Positions 1 through 11,087 of a stretch of DNA of 64,000 nucleotides are shown in pieces. The notes beneath the pieces were generated by a model. The model was not told the origin of the DNA. It saw only the letters and a list, made by a program, of their open reading frames with translations, and did not search any database. The DNA is from Mesorhizobium sp. SARCC-RB16n (GTDB lineage: Bacteria > Pseudomonadota > Alphaproteobacteria > Rhizobiales > Rhizobiaceae): NCBI RefSeq assembly GCF_008520305.1, contig NZ_ML703256.1, positions 182,815 through 246,814 of the forward strand, written 5' to 3'. The position numbers and the translations under genes are program-made. Each line of letters begins with the position of its first letter. The stretch's first letter is position 1.

Positions 1-182
1 GCATCCGCGACACGGCGGCGCGTGGCCTCGCCGTGCTGTTGATCTCCACCGACCTCGAGGAACTGCTGAGCATGTGCGATCGTATCGCCGTCATTGCCAA
101 TGGCTCGCTGGTCGGCACCGTCGCGAATGCCGACGACGCCCGCACCAGGGTCGGCCGCCTGATGATCGGACTTGCCGCATGA
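1..182 (+). CDS. BMP-type ABC transporter ATP-binding protein, C-terminal end (partial)
   Basis: Only the last 59 or so codons are inside the window; reading starts at base 3. The visible part carries the switch-like LLISTDLEEL segment followed by CDRIAVIANG, as at the end of the second nucleotide-binding domain of RbsA/BMP-type sugar or nucleoside importers. Its stop overlaps the start of the next permease (ATGA at 179-182), so translation is probably coupled. With the two permeases downstream it forms one importer whose binding protein must lie upstream of the window. Substrate is not shown by the sequence; the neighbours suggest a vitamin B6 compound. Confidence 0.85.
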   Translation, partial: IRDTAARGLAVLLISTDLEELLSMCDRIAVIANGSLVGTVANADDARTRVGRLMIGLAA

Positions 183-1276
183 GCATCGACACCGCACCCG
201 CTGCCGGCGCCACCGCACTCGATGTCACGAGCGCCGGCGCTACGCGGCGCGACGTGATGCACCGGCTGCTGATGACCCTTGGTCCGATCCTTGCCGCTCT
301 CGTCATCGCTGGTTGTATCCTGCTTGCCGTCGGTGTCGACCCGCTCGCCTATTATGGCTACGTGCTGGAGAAAGGCCTGTTCTCGCCGCTTGGCATCCAG
401 CAGACGCTGACGCGCATGGCGCCGCTGCTGTTTCTCGCCGCCGGCTTGATCGTCGCCTTTCGCGCCGGCATGTGGAACCTGGGCGGCGACGGCCAGTTCC
501 TGCTTGGCGCCGTCACGGCCGCCGCCAGCGCTCCCGTTCTGGTGCAGGTCATGCCGTCCTGGCTGGCGCTCTTCTGTTCCTTCCTGATCGCCATGGTGGT
601 GGCCATGATCTGGTCGCTGGTGCCGGCGCTGCTGCGCGCCTATCAGGGTGTCAACGAGATCATCACCACGCTGATGATGACGTTCCTCGGCACCTCGTTC
701 GCCAATGTGCTGGTCAAGCTGGTGTTCCGCGATCCCGGCACCACCGTGCCGCAGACCCGCACGCTGCCGGTGGAAGACCGGCTGCCGCGCCTGTTTGAAA
801 CCACCATCACCAGTGGCCTGCTGCTCGGCCTGGCAGCGATCATCATCGTCCATCTGGTGATGACACGAACGGCATTCGGGCTGAAATTGCGGATTGTCGG
901 CGCCAATCCGCGCGCCGCGGTTCATGCGGGGTTGGGCGTGCCCGGCCTGACGATTGCCGTCTTTGCCATTTCCGCCGGGCTCGCGGGCCTTGCCGGCGCT
1001 GTCGACATCATCGGCGTGCAAGGCAATGTTCGCGCCGACTGGAACCCCGCCTATGGGCTGGCGGTCATTCCGGCCGTCTTTCTCGCCCGCATGAACGGCT
1101 TTGCCGCGATAGGCTTCGTATTCCTGCTTTCGGTGCTGTCGATCGGCGGCGAGAGCGCGGCGCGGCGGCTTGGCGTGCCCAATCACTTCACCCTAGTGCT
1201 GGTCTCCATCGTGCTGATCGTGCTCGCCTTGGCCGAGTATGTCGACCACCGCTATCATCAGTCGAGAAAGGCTTAG
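179..1276 (+). CDS. BMP-type ABC transporter permease
   Basis: 365 residues, a polytopic inner-membrane permease of the branched-chain/ribose/nucleoside importer group (BPD_transp_2 type). The N-terminus is about 35 residues of polar sequence, followed by hydrophobic segments. The middle carries NEIITTLMMTFLG, the cytoplasmic loop motif typical of YufP/TM-type nucleoside permeases. I chose the ATG at 179 rather than the upstream in-frame ATG at 74 because it overlaps the ATPase stop as ATGA and because the upstream extension is arginine-rich shadow sequence. The next permease starts four bases after its stop. Substrate unknown; likely the same as that of the pyridoxine-pathway genes behind it. 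Confidence 0.88.
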   Translation: MSIDTAPAAGATALDVTSAGATRRDVMHRLLMTLGPILAALVIAGCILLAVGVDPLAYYGYVLEKGLFSPLGIQQTLTRMAPLLFLAAGLIVAFRAGMWNLGGDGQFLLGAVTAAASAPVLVQVMPSWLALFCSFLIAMVVAMIWSLVPALLRAYQGVNEIITTLMMTFLGTSFANVLVKLVFRDPGTTVPQTRTLPVEDRLPRLFETTITSGLLLGLAAIIIVHLVMTRTAFGLKLRIVGANPRAAVHAGLGVPGLTIAVFAISAGLAGLAGAVDIIGVQGNVRADWNPAYGLAVIPAVFLARMNGFAAIGFVFLLSVLSIGGESAARRLGVPNHFTLVLVSIVLIVLALAEYVDHRYHQSRKA

Positions 1277-1279
1277 GGC

Positions 1280-2215
1280 ATGACCGGGCTCTTCAGCGAA
1301 GTCTTTCTCAGCGCGTTGCTGTTTGGCGCCGTCACCGCCGCCATTCCGCTGCTGCTTGCCGGCCTCGGGGAACAGATGTCGGAAAAGGCCGGCGTGCTCA
1401 ACATCGGCATCGAAGGCATGATGCTGGCCGGCGCCTATCTCGGCTTCGTCGGCGCATTCTATTCGGGATCGCTGTGGCTGGGCTTCCTCACCGGCGCTGC
1501 CGGCGGCATCGCTGTGGCGCTGGTCATGGCACTGCTTTGCGTGCGCATCGGGCTGAACCAGATCGTCATCGGCATCGCACTGACGCTTGGTCTCGAAGGC
1601 CTGACGGCGCTGCTTCACCATTTCCAGTTCTCGCGCAGCTATCCTCGCCTGCCGGCGGCGGACGCAACCGTCATTCCGCTGCTGTCGAACATTCCGGTGA
1701 TCGGCCCGGCCTTCTTCAAGCACCATTTGATCGTCTATCTGGCGGTCGCCCTAGTGTTCGGCATGAGCTACCTCTACCGGCGCACGCAACTCGGCCTCAA
1801 CCTACAGGCCGCCGGCGATAAGCCGGCCGCGCTCGACGTTGCCGGTATCGACGTCATCAGGACCCGCACCATCGCCGTGCTGACGACCGGCGCGCTGGCC
1901 GGGCTCGGCGGCGCGTATCTCGCCAATGTCGGGGCGGGGCTGTTCATACCGTTCATCACCAACGGCGCCGGCTTCCTCGGCATCGTGCTGGCCATGCTGG
2001 CGCGCGGGCGTCCGGTCTGGGTACTGTTCGGCGCGCTTTTGTTCGGTGTCTGCCTGTCGCTCACCACGGCCATGCAGGTGGCGGGCATCAACATCCCGAC
2101 CGACGTCATCCAGATGCTGCCGTTCCTGGCGGTGATGATCATGCTGGTGCTGTTCGGCCGGCGAGCCAGCCTGCCGGCAGCACTGGGCATTCCATACGAG
2201 CGCGGCGCGCGCTGA
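1280..2215 (+). CDS. BMP-type ABC transporter permease, second subunit
   Basis: 311 residues and strongly hydrophobic. It shows the features of the shorter permease of BMP-type importers: an early GEQMSEKAGVLNIGIEGMM block, NQIVIGIALTLG in the middle, and a conserved C-terminal run ending in IQMLPFLAVMIMLVLFGRR. It pairs with the permease upstream to form the membrane channel. It ends 48 bases before the 4-pyridoxolactonase start, with no terminator-like hairpin between them, so transporter and B6 enzymes are probably one transcript. Confidence 0.88.
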   Translation: MTGLFSEVFLSALLFGAVTAAIPLLLAGLGEQMSEKAGVLNIGIEGMMLAGAYLGFVGAFYSGSLWLGFLTGAAGGIAVALVMALLCVRIGLNQIVIGIALTLGLEGLTALLHHFQFSRSYPRLPAADATVIPLLSNIPVIGPAFFKHHLIVYLAVALVFGMSYLYRRTQLGLNLQAAGDKPAALDVAGIDVIRTRTIAVLTTGALAGLGGAYLANVGAGLFIPFITNGAGFLGIVLAMLARGRPVWVLFGALLFGVCLSLTTAMQVAGINIPTDVIQMLPFLAVMIMLVLFGRRASLPAALGIPYERGAR

Positions 2216-5058
<2,843 letters not shown>

Positions 5059-5059
<1 letters not shown>

Positions 5060-5160
5060 TGCATGTCGCCCGGAAGTGTCCTCGGTTCCGGATAACGACA
5101 TTCATAAAATCAGAAGCTTACGGCAGGTCGGGCGAATTCTATTCGCCGCGACATGCTGTA
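5059..5160 (+). repeat. two-hairpin dispersed repeat, copy 1
   Basis: Begins ATGCATGTCGCCCGG on the last base of the preceding stop codon and ends CGACATGCTGTA. Hairpin 1 pairs ATGCATGTCG with CGACATTCAT; hairpin 2 pairs GGCGAA with TTCGCC inside a longer imperfect stem. It matches 62735-62839 with only scattered substitutions. The same layout in reverse orientation, with a different second hairpin, occurs at 5565-5668. The position right after a stop in both close copies suggests use as a transcript end or mRNA 3' stabiliser. Confidence 0.85.
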
Positions 5161-5363
5161 GGGGCAATCGACAAATCGACAATCACAGCCGGTGGTGTGC
5201 GAGGGGATGGCTCCCCGCCCAAAGCAATGTGGATCGACTCGAACGAAGGCGGCGCCTTCAACACTCGTTCGACAGGCTGAGCCGAGCGGACAGACCCCGG
5301 CTGGAAATCGCAGCCCGGTGCGGTTCGGAGTGAAAGTCGCTGTTACGCAATTAACGGATCGTT

Positions 5364-5396
5364 GACCGCGCTGTCCTATTCTGAGACAGCGCGGTC
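5364..5396. other. perfect 12-bp stem hairpin
   Basis: GACCGCGCTGTC at 5364-5375 pairs perfectly with GACAGCGCGGTC at 5385-5396 around a 9-base loop. There is no T-run on either side, so it is not a standard intrinsic terminator. It stands alone in a gene-free stretch. Confidence 0.6.
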
Positions 5397-5564
5397 TAAC
5401 CCCAACCGGACTGCGCAGGCGGCTCCGGCAACACAGCCCCCGCCGCACTGTCGGAGCCGCCACCACACTCTAGCCTGAAAAATACCAGCAATGGTTGAAT
5501 CAACCGTTACTGCAGTTGTTGCAAATGGAGCGAAACGGCTATCCCACCTTCTTGCCGCCTCCAC

Positions 5565-5668
5565 CTAAAGCGCGTCACGTCGAAACGGATTCATGCGACG
5601 CGCTTTAGGTCTTTGTCTTTATGCATGTCGTCTTCCCAAAACCGAGGTCACTTTTGGGCGACATGCAT
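5565..5668 (-). repeat. two-hairpin dispersed repeat, copy 2 (reverse orientation)
   Basis: CTAAAGCGCGTC (5565-5576) pairs perfectly with GACGCGCTTTAG (5597-5608). ATGCATGTCG plus CCCAAAA (5621-5641) pairs with TTTTGGG plus CGACATGCAT (5652-5668). Read on the minus strand it has the same order as copies 1 and 3: an ATGCATGTCGCCC hairpin, an AAA-rich linker, then a second hairpin. I recall this AAAGCGCGTC/GACGCGCTTT form as widespread in rhizobial intergenic regions. Confidence 0.8.
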
Positions 5669-5956
5669 AGCCGGAACTGCGCGCCCCCAAAATGTGGCGT
5701 CCTCAGGAGGCAACAAGGGTGCCGAGCCTACCTGAGCCCCTTTTCCCTGGGGCGCACGCTGCAAGTGGCGATCACCACAACGTTCGAAGTCTGCTTCGCG
5801 ATCCCCGCCAGAGGGTCGGCCGCCTTTTCCCTCGCCAACCAACTGTGGAAAAAACTGTCGGTTGAAGCATGCGGGCTTTGATCACTTTGGCGCCGAACAG
5901 CTAGCCGATGGGCCCGAAGGCGGGGATAAGCCACTCGCCATTCCGATCGGGCCATT

Positions 5957-7267
5957 TCAAAAGGCCCATTGCAGCGCGAGGCCGACCACGGACAGTCCCA
6001 TTGCTGTCGTCGCGAGCCATCCAAGAAAGCGTAGCCAACCCTCAATGGGGAATTCGCCCATGATGTCGGAGCGCCCGGTCATCAGCATCATGACGACCAT
6101 GACGGGGACGGCGCATATGCCGTTGATGACAGCGCTCCAGTAAAGCGCCTTGATGGGATCGATCGGCGTGAGCATGATCCCCATTCCCAGCACCACGGCG
6201 GCGGCCAAGGTCGCATAGAATGCCATCGCTTCCTTCGGCTTGCGCTCCAGTCCCACTGGCCAGCGGCTTGCCTCGCCCACGGCGAATGCGGCCGAGCCTG
6301 CGAGAACCGGCACCGCGAGAAGGCCGGTGCCGATGATCCCCATTGCAAAGATTGCAAAGGCGAATTTGCCCGCGACCGGCTCCAGCGCCTTGGCCGCATC
6401 GGTGGAGGAATTGATGTCAGTCACTCCGGCCTTGTGCAGCGTGGCGGCGGTTGTGACGATGATTGCGATGGCTATCAGGTTCGAAAAAGCCATGCCCACC
6501 AAAGTGTCGGCGCGAATGCGCTGGAACGCACCCGACGCCTGCCACGGTGCCCACTTCAGCGGCTTGGCCTTCGGGTCGATCGTTTCCTCTTCGACCTCCT
6601 GCGACGCTTGCCAGAAGAACAGGTAGGGAGAAATCGTGGTGCCGAGTATGGCCAGAAGCGTCGTGAAGAACGCACGGTTCCATTCCATGTGCGGAAGAAC
6701 GACCCCCTTCAGGGCCTCGCCCCATGGGATATCAGCCAGAAACGCGGCGACCACGTAGGCAAAGAGGCTCAGCGTTGTCCATTTCAGGACCATGACGTAC
6801 CGGTTGTAGTCGAGAAAGACGATCGCCAAAACGCACGCCACGCCGAATGCAACGACGTAAAGCGAGCTTGGGCCGCCCACCAGCAGTCGCAGCGCGTCAG
6901 CCATCGCGCTCAGGTCCGCCCCGATGTTGATCACGTTGGCGGCGAACAACAGCAAGGCTACAAAATACATCAGGGAAGACGGGTAGTGTCGGGAGAGATT
7001 GCCGGAGATACCTCGACCTGTCGTCCGGCCTATCCGCGCCGCTATTTCCTGGATCGCGGCCATGAGCGGAAAAGTGAAGACCATGGTCCAGCCGACATTG
7101 AATCCCAGCTGGGCGCCCGCCTGGCTGTACGTACCGATGCCGGAAGGATCGTCGTCCGAAGCGCCTGTGATGAAACCGGGTCCGATCGTGCGCAGGAATC
7201 GCTGGATTGGCCCTTTTGCCCGAATGTCGCTCTGTTTTTCAGAGATTTCGGCGCTTATGTCGTTCAT
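5957..7267 (-). CDS. NRAMP-like divalent cation transporter
   Basis: 436 residues, an integral membrane protein with about 11 hydrophobic segments. The first segment holds GPGFITGASDDDPSGIGTY, matching the NRAMP TM1 region. The metal-site DPGN of classical Mn/Fe transporters reads DPSG here, and the TM6 MPH motif is absent (the segment reads TTISPYLFFWQASQ). Both differences point away from classical MntH and toward the divergent NRAMP-related branches, so the transported ion is uncertain. I chose the ATG at 7267 because GGAG lies seven bases upstream; a longer frame reaches 7315 without one. It is monocistronic as far as I can see. Confidence 0.8.
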   Translation of the reverse strand: MNDISAEISEKQSDIRAKGPIQRFLRTIGPGFITGASDDDPSGIGTYSQAGAQLGFNVGWTMVFTFPLMAAIQEIAARIGRTTGRGISGNLSRHYPSSLMYFVALLLFAANVINIGADLSAMADALRLLVGGPSSLYVVAFGVACVLAIVFLDYNRYVMVLKWTTLSLFAYVVAAFLADIPWGEALKGVVLPHMEWNRAFFTTLLAILGTTISPYLFFWQASQEVEEETIDPKAKPLKWAPWQASGAFQRIRADTLVGMAFSNLIAIAIIVTTAATLHKAGVTDINSSTDAAKALEPVAGKFAFAIFAMGIIGTGLLAVPVLAGSAAFAVGEASRWPVGLERKPKEAMAFYATLAAAVVLGMGIMLTPIDPIKALYWSAVINGICAVPVMVVMMLMTGRSDIMGEFPIEGWLRFLGWLATTAMGLSVVGLALQWAF

Positions 7268-7811
7268 GCAGGAGCTCCAGAAACGCGGTCCCTTCGATAT
7301 ATCCGCTTGAAGCAAAATTCAGCGATCGCCGTTCGGTTCCTTTAGTTGTCGCTGAAACGTCGTCGGTATCTGGTCGCGGAGGTGGTGCTTCCTTGCTGGC
7401 GACATGACATTTCCGCGCAGGTCGGTTTCCACGAGACGTCTCTCGCTGAGGTCGAGGCGGCGCAACACTATCCTGGTGGGCACGCTGGCCAGAACAGCCG
7501 CTATGGCCGCCGAGGATGACGATTACATTTCGAAGGGCCTGCCCATCGGCATGGATGTGCCGCGCATTGGTCGGCACCGTTTGCACGGAGATAGCCAGCT
7601 TGGGCCAAATGACTTCTAATCGCAGTTTGGTGAGACTGGTAGCGGGAGAGCGCTACCGCCTTTCCCCACATTCAGAAACCCCGCGATATTTCTTGCGGTG
7701 CTGGGCATGACAGCACCGTTTTCAGGGGGGTGCCTCAACCTGATTCGAATACGCTGCTACGATGCCATGAGCGCGCAGTGGCGGGTGGAACCGTTTCTTC
7801 TCGAGAGGTCT
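7268..7811. other. gene-free stretch upstream of the NRAMP-like gene
   Basis: Holds the 5' region of the NRAMP-like gene and the 3' end of the GntR gene. A small hairpin (GGTAGCG/CGCTACC, 7638-7657) is visible. Short open frames on both strands show no recognisable motif. I could not identify a metal-responsive operator or riboswitch. Confidence 0.5.
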
Positions 7812-8504
7812 TTAAGAGTGTAGCGGCGCGGCTCGCGCATGGTCGTCAACGACAAACACGGCGCTCGCTTCGCTGACGATGGACACGTGTTCCCTGGCGG
7901 CTTTGCCGGCAGCAGCGCCATCGCCACGCAAGATCGCGGTGACGATGGCGTCATGCTCCTGCCAGGATTTCGCCAGGCGTCCGGCCAGCCGGAACTGGGC
8001 GCGGCGAAAGGGGGCCAGCCGGCTGCGCGTCGTCGCAGTCAACTCGTAGATGTGCGTGCTGTGGGCACCGCGATAGAGCCGGCTGTGGAATTCGGTGTTG
8101 AAGTACTCATAGTCTTCCTCGGCACCCAGCCGCACCAGCCGCGCCGACGCCTGATGCTCGGTCTCGAGCGCGCGGCGCTCGTTGCCGGTCATGCGCTCGG
8201 CGCAGAAGCGCGCGCATATGCCTTCCAGCTCGGCCATGCTTTCGAACATCGAGGCGAGGTGCTCCTGCGTGACGACGGCGACGATGGCGCCCCTGTTGGG
8301 CCGCCGCTCGACGAGGCCCATGGCGCTGAGTTGGCCAAGCGCCTCGCGCACCGGCGTGCGTGAAACCTCGAAGCGGGCGGCAAGCGAGACCTCGTCGAGT
8401 TTTTCGCCGGGACGCAGCACGCCGGTGACGATGCGGTCGCCGATCGCCCTCACCATCTGATCGACGGTCGTGCCCGCCCGGATCAAGCTGCGCTTTCCCG
8501 ACAA
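7812..8504 (-). CDS. GntR-family regulator, FCD subfamily
   Basis: 230 residues. The N-terminal winged helix (about residues 15-80) contains LAARFEVSRTPVREALGQLSA, the GntR recognition helix. The C-terminal all-alpha FCD ligand domain follows, with the metal-type Asp/His residues in EYFNTEFHSRLYRGA. The start is a TTG at 8504 with GGAGG ten bases upstream; no ATG gives a full domain. It is divergent from the biuret operon across a 294-base region holding inverted TGCATGC elements, so it most likely controls that operon. Ligand unknown; an intermediate of ureide breakdown would be logical. Confidence 0.88.
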   Translation of the reverse strand: MSGKRSLIRAGTTVDQMVRAIGDRIVTGVLRPGEKLDEVSLAARFEVSRTPVREALGQLSAMGLVERRPNRGAIVAVVTQEHLASMFESMAELEGICARFCAERMTGNERRALETEHQASARLVRLGAEEDYEYFNTEFHSRLYRGAHSTHIYELTATTRSRLAPFRRAQFRLAGRLAKSWQEHDAIVTAILRGDGAAAGKAAREHVSIVSEASAVFVVDDHARAAPLHS

Positions 8505-8639
8505 AACTGCTTCGCCTCCCCTGCTTCGGTGTTCCAGGATCCCTGAATCCTGCGGCCGAACGGCACCATCCCGACTCGGCCGGACCCTCTATGCCTGTGT
8601 TTTAATCTGCCTGTCAAATTGTCTGTTTTCAAGGCAAAA

Positions 8640-8670
8640 AGTGCATGCAATTGCCTTTCGCTTGTGCATG
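8640..8670. promoter_or_regulatory. upstream operator candidate (TGCATGC repeats)
   Basis: AGTGCATGCAA at 8640-8650 is the exact inverse of TTGCATGCACT at 8731-8741. A third GTGCATG lies at 8664-8670, in direct orientation 23 bases after the first. The spread is consistent with a regulator bound at two sites with looping, or with an activator site upstream of the sigma-54-type promoter. The binding protein is inferred to be the adjacent GntR. Confidence 0.5.
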
Positions 8671-8718
8671 GTTCCTCACGACGATCATTGATTTTATTGT
8701 GAAATTACGACACTCGAA

Positions 8719-8735
8719 TTGGCATGACGATTGCA
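8719..8735 (+). promoter_or_regulatory. sigma-54-type (-24/-12) promoter
   Basis: TTGGCATGACGATTGCA has the invariant GG and GC spaced by ten bases (GG 8721-8722, GC 8733-8734) and differs from the TTGGCACG-N4-TTGCA consensus at one position. It faces the biuret operon, with about 65 bases from the -12 element to the first ATG. RpoN control would fit a nitrogen-scavenging operon. Confidence 0.65.
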
Positions 8736-8741
8736 TGCACT
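8731..8741. promoter_or_regulatory. downstream operator candidate overlapping the -12 element
   Basis: TTGCATGCACT, the exact inverse of 8640-8650, shares its first five bases with the -12 part of the sigma-54-type promoter. A protein bound here would block promoter recognition, so repression is the likelier outcome. Confidence 0.5.
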
Positions 8742-8798
8742 TTTCTTGAGAGGGCGTTAACCGACCCGGAAAGGGTCCTACAGGGGAGCATAAGAGAG

Positions 8799-9926
8799 AT
8801 GACCGACAGATTCATGCTTAGCCGTCGCCAGTTGCTCAAGACCTCCGCCGCTGGAGCAGCATTAGGGCTTGCCTCCGCAGCCTTTCCCGTCAGCAAGGCA
8901 TTCGCCGCTGCCGCCACCGTCGGCTTCATCTATGTCGGGCCGAAGGACGACTACGGGTACAACCAGGCGCATGCCGAGGGTGCCGCAGCGTTGAAGGGCA
9001 TCGAGGGTATCACCGTCGTCGAGGAGGAGAACGTGCCGGAGACGGTCGATGTCCAGAAGACGATGGAATCGATGATCAACCTCGACGGCGCCTCGCTAAT
9101 CTTCCCGACCTCGTTCGGCTATTTCGATCCGCACATGCTGGCCATGTGCAAGAAGTTCCCCGACGTCCAGTTCCGCCATTGCGGCGGCATGTGGGACAAG
9201 ACCAAGCATCCGATGAACGCCGGTTCCTATTTTGGTTACATCGGCATGGGCCAGTATCTCAACGGCGTCGTCGCCGGCCACACCTCGAAGACCAAGAAGC
9301 TCGGTTTCGTCGCGGCCAAACCCATTCCGCAAGTGCTGCTTAACATCAACTCCTTCCTGCTCGGCGCGCGTTCGGTCGATCCGGCCATCACCTGCCAGGT
9401 CATCTTCACGGGCGAGTGGTCGCTGGCGGTCAAGGAGGCGGAAGCAACCAACGCCCTGGTCGACCAGGGCGCCGATGTCATCACCTGCCATGTCGACAGC
9501 CCGAAAGTGGTGGTCGAGACGGCGGCCGGACGCGGAGCCTTCGTCTGCGGCTACCACGCCAACCAGAGCCCGCTGGCGCCCGAGAAATACCTGACCGGCG
9601 CCGAATGGAACTGGGCCAAGGTCTACAAGATGTTCGTCGACGACCTGGTCGCCGGCACGCCGCTGCCCAACTTCACCCGCGGCGGACTGGCCGACGGCTT
9701 CGTCAAGATGAGCCCGCTCGGCCCCGCCGTCGGCGAGGCGGCGCACAAGCAGTTCGATGCCACGCTGGCCGAAATGATGAAGGGCGGTTTCTCCGTCATC
9801 AAGGGCCCGCTGAAGAGCAACAAGGGCGCTGTCGTCGCCACTGAGGGCCAGGCGTTCCCGGAAACCGCGATCGAGCTTGAAAGCATGGACTATCTGGTCG
9901 AGGGCGTCGTCGGCTCGACCGCCTGA
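8799..9926 (+). CDS. BMP-family substrate-binding protein, Tat-exported
   Basis: 375 residues. The N-terminus has SRRQLLKTSAAG followed by a hydrophobic stretch ending near SKAFA, a twin-arginine signal peptide, so it is exported folded to the periplasm. The mature part begins TVGFIYVGPKDDYGYNQAH, the usual opening of BMP/Med-family (PnrA-like) binding proteins. I chose the ATG at 8799, placed behind GGGGAGCATAAGAGAG; the upstream in-frame ATG at 8724 falls inside the promoter. It is the first gene of the operon ending with allophanate hydrolase, so the ligand is probably triuret, biuret or a related ureide. Confidence 0.9.
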   Translation: MTDRFMLSRRQLLKTSAAGAALGLASAAFPVSKAFAAAATVGFIYVGPKDDYGYNQAHAEGAAALKGIEGITVVEEENVPETVDVQKTMESMINLDGASLIFPTSFGYFDPHMLAMCKKFPDVQFRHCGGMWDKTKHPMNAGSYFGYIGMGQYLNGVVAGHTSKTKKLGFVAAKPIPQVLLNINSFLLGARSVDPAITCQVIFTGEWSLAVKEAEATNALVDQGADVITCHVDSPKVVVETAAGRGAFVCGYHANQSPLAPEKYLTGAEWNWAKVYKMFVDDLVAGTPLPNFTRGGLADGFVKMSPLGPAVGEAAHKQFDATLAEMMKGGFSVIKGPLKSNKGAVVATEGQAFPETAIELESMDYLVEGVVGSTA

Positions 9927-9944
9927 TCTGAGGGGGATGGGGCG

Positions 9945-11087
9945 ATGACGGATACGGTGACAGGGGCCGGCATGCCGACGCTGTTAGGCGCCAGGGGCTA
10001 TCCGGCGGCGCTGGAATGGATCGCGCGGCGGGCAGAGACGTTCGTCATTCCGCTCGCGGCGCTGATCGTCGGCATGGCGCTGTTCAGCCTGTTCATCGCC
10101 CTGGTCGGCAAGTCGCCGGTCCTGCTCTACGAGACCATGTGGCGCGGCGGCTTCGGCTCGTGGTTCTCGATCCAGAACTCGCTGTCGCGGGCCGCACCGC
10201 TGTTGCTGGCGGCGCTTTGCGTGGCATTGCCGGCGCGGCTGGGCCTCGTCGTCATCGGCGGCGAGGGCGCGATCGTGCTCGGCGGCGTCGGTGCCGCGGC
10301 CATCGGCGTGGCGCTCAGCGGCGCGCCTTCCTTCATCGTCATTCTTGCCATGGGCGTGGCGGGCATGGCCGCCGGCGGCATCTGGATCGGTGCCGTCGGC
10401 GCGCTACGCCACTACCGGGCCGTGAACGAAACGATCTCCAGCCTGCTGATGGCCTACATCGCCATCGCGCTGATGAACCAGCTGGTGGAAGGGCCGCTGC
10501 GCGATCCGGCCTCGCTCAACAAGCCGTCGACCCAGCCGTTGGCGGACATCTACCGCATCGGCAATATTCCGGGCATGGACGTGCATTGGGGACTGGTTGT
10601 CGGCGTCGTCGCCTGCATCCTCTCTTGGGTGGTCATCGAAAAGACCCGCTGGGGCTTTGCCGCGCGCATCGCCGGCGGCAATGTGCGGGCAGCGCAAGTG
10701 CAAGGGCTGGCCGTCGGACCACTTATCGTCGGGTTCACCGCACTTGCCGGCGGCTTCGCGGGGCTGGCGGGCATGCTGGAAGTCGCCGCCGTGCAAGGCA
10801 GCGCCAACGCCTCGCTCGCCGCCGGCTACGGTTACACCGGCATTCTCGTGGCCTTCCTCGCCCGCCACAATCCGCTGGCCATCATTCCGGTCGCTATCCT
10901 GCTTGGCGGCATCGATGCCTCGGGCGGGCTGATCCAGCGCCGCATGGACCTGCCCGACGCCACCGTTCTGGTGCTGCAGGGCATGATCTTCATCGTCATC
11001 CTGTTCAGCGAAACCCTTTACGGCCGCTTCAAGGCCTTCAATCCCGATCTTTGGAAGAGGCCCGATCTCTCGAGGGGGACTGCCTGA
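9945..11087 (+). CDS. BMP-type ABC transporter permease (ureide operon)
   Basis: 380 residues, the longer permease of the importer. After about 30 polar residues it is polytopic, with the loop motif NETISSLLMAYIAIALMNQ in the middle and conserved glycine-rich segments near the C-terminus. It starts 18 bases after the binding-protein stop, behind a GAGGGGGATGGGGCG stretch. Its stop overlaps the start of the next permease by one base, so the two are translationally coupled. Confidence 0.9.
   Translation: MTDTVTGAGMPTLLGARGYPAALEWIARRAETFVIPLAALIVGMALFSLFIALVGKSPVLLYETMWRGGFGSWFSIQNSLSRAAPLLLAALCVALPARLGLVVIGGEGAIVLGGVGAAAIGVALSGAPSFIVILAMGVAGMAAGGIWIGAVGALRHYRAVNETISSLLMAYIAIALMNQLVEGPLRDPASLNKPSTQPLADIYRIGNIPGMDVHWGLVVGVVACILSWVVIEKTRWGFAARIAGGNVRAAQVQGLAVGPLIVGFTALAGGFAGLAGMLEVAAVQGSANASLAAGYGYTGILVAFLARHNPLAIIPVAILLGGIDASGGLIQRRMDLPDATVLVLQGMIFIVILFSETLYGRFKAFNPDLWKRPDLSRGTA

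Larger units (their letters stand above)
5161..5956. other. gene-free stretch with hairpins
   Basis: About 800 bases between the B6 operon and the convergent transporter gene. It contains the hairpin at 5364-5396 and the repeat at 5565-5668. Short open frames exist, but none has a convincing ribosome-binding site, family motif or sustained codon bias. I see no gene here. Confidence 0.6.

Noticed and set aside
7239-7586. 115-codon minus-strand open frame upstream of the NRAMP-like gene
   Set aside because: No ribosome site, no family motif and skewed composition; more likely leader sequence of the transporter transcript.
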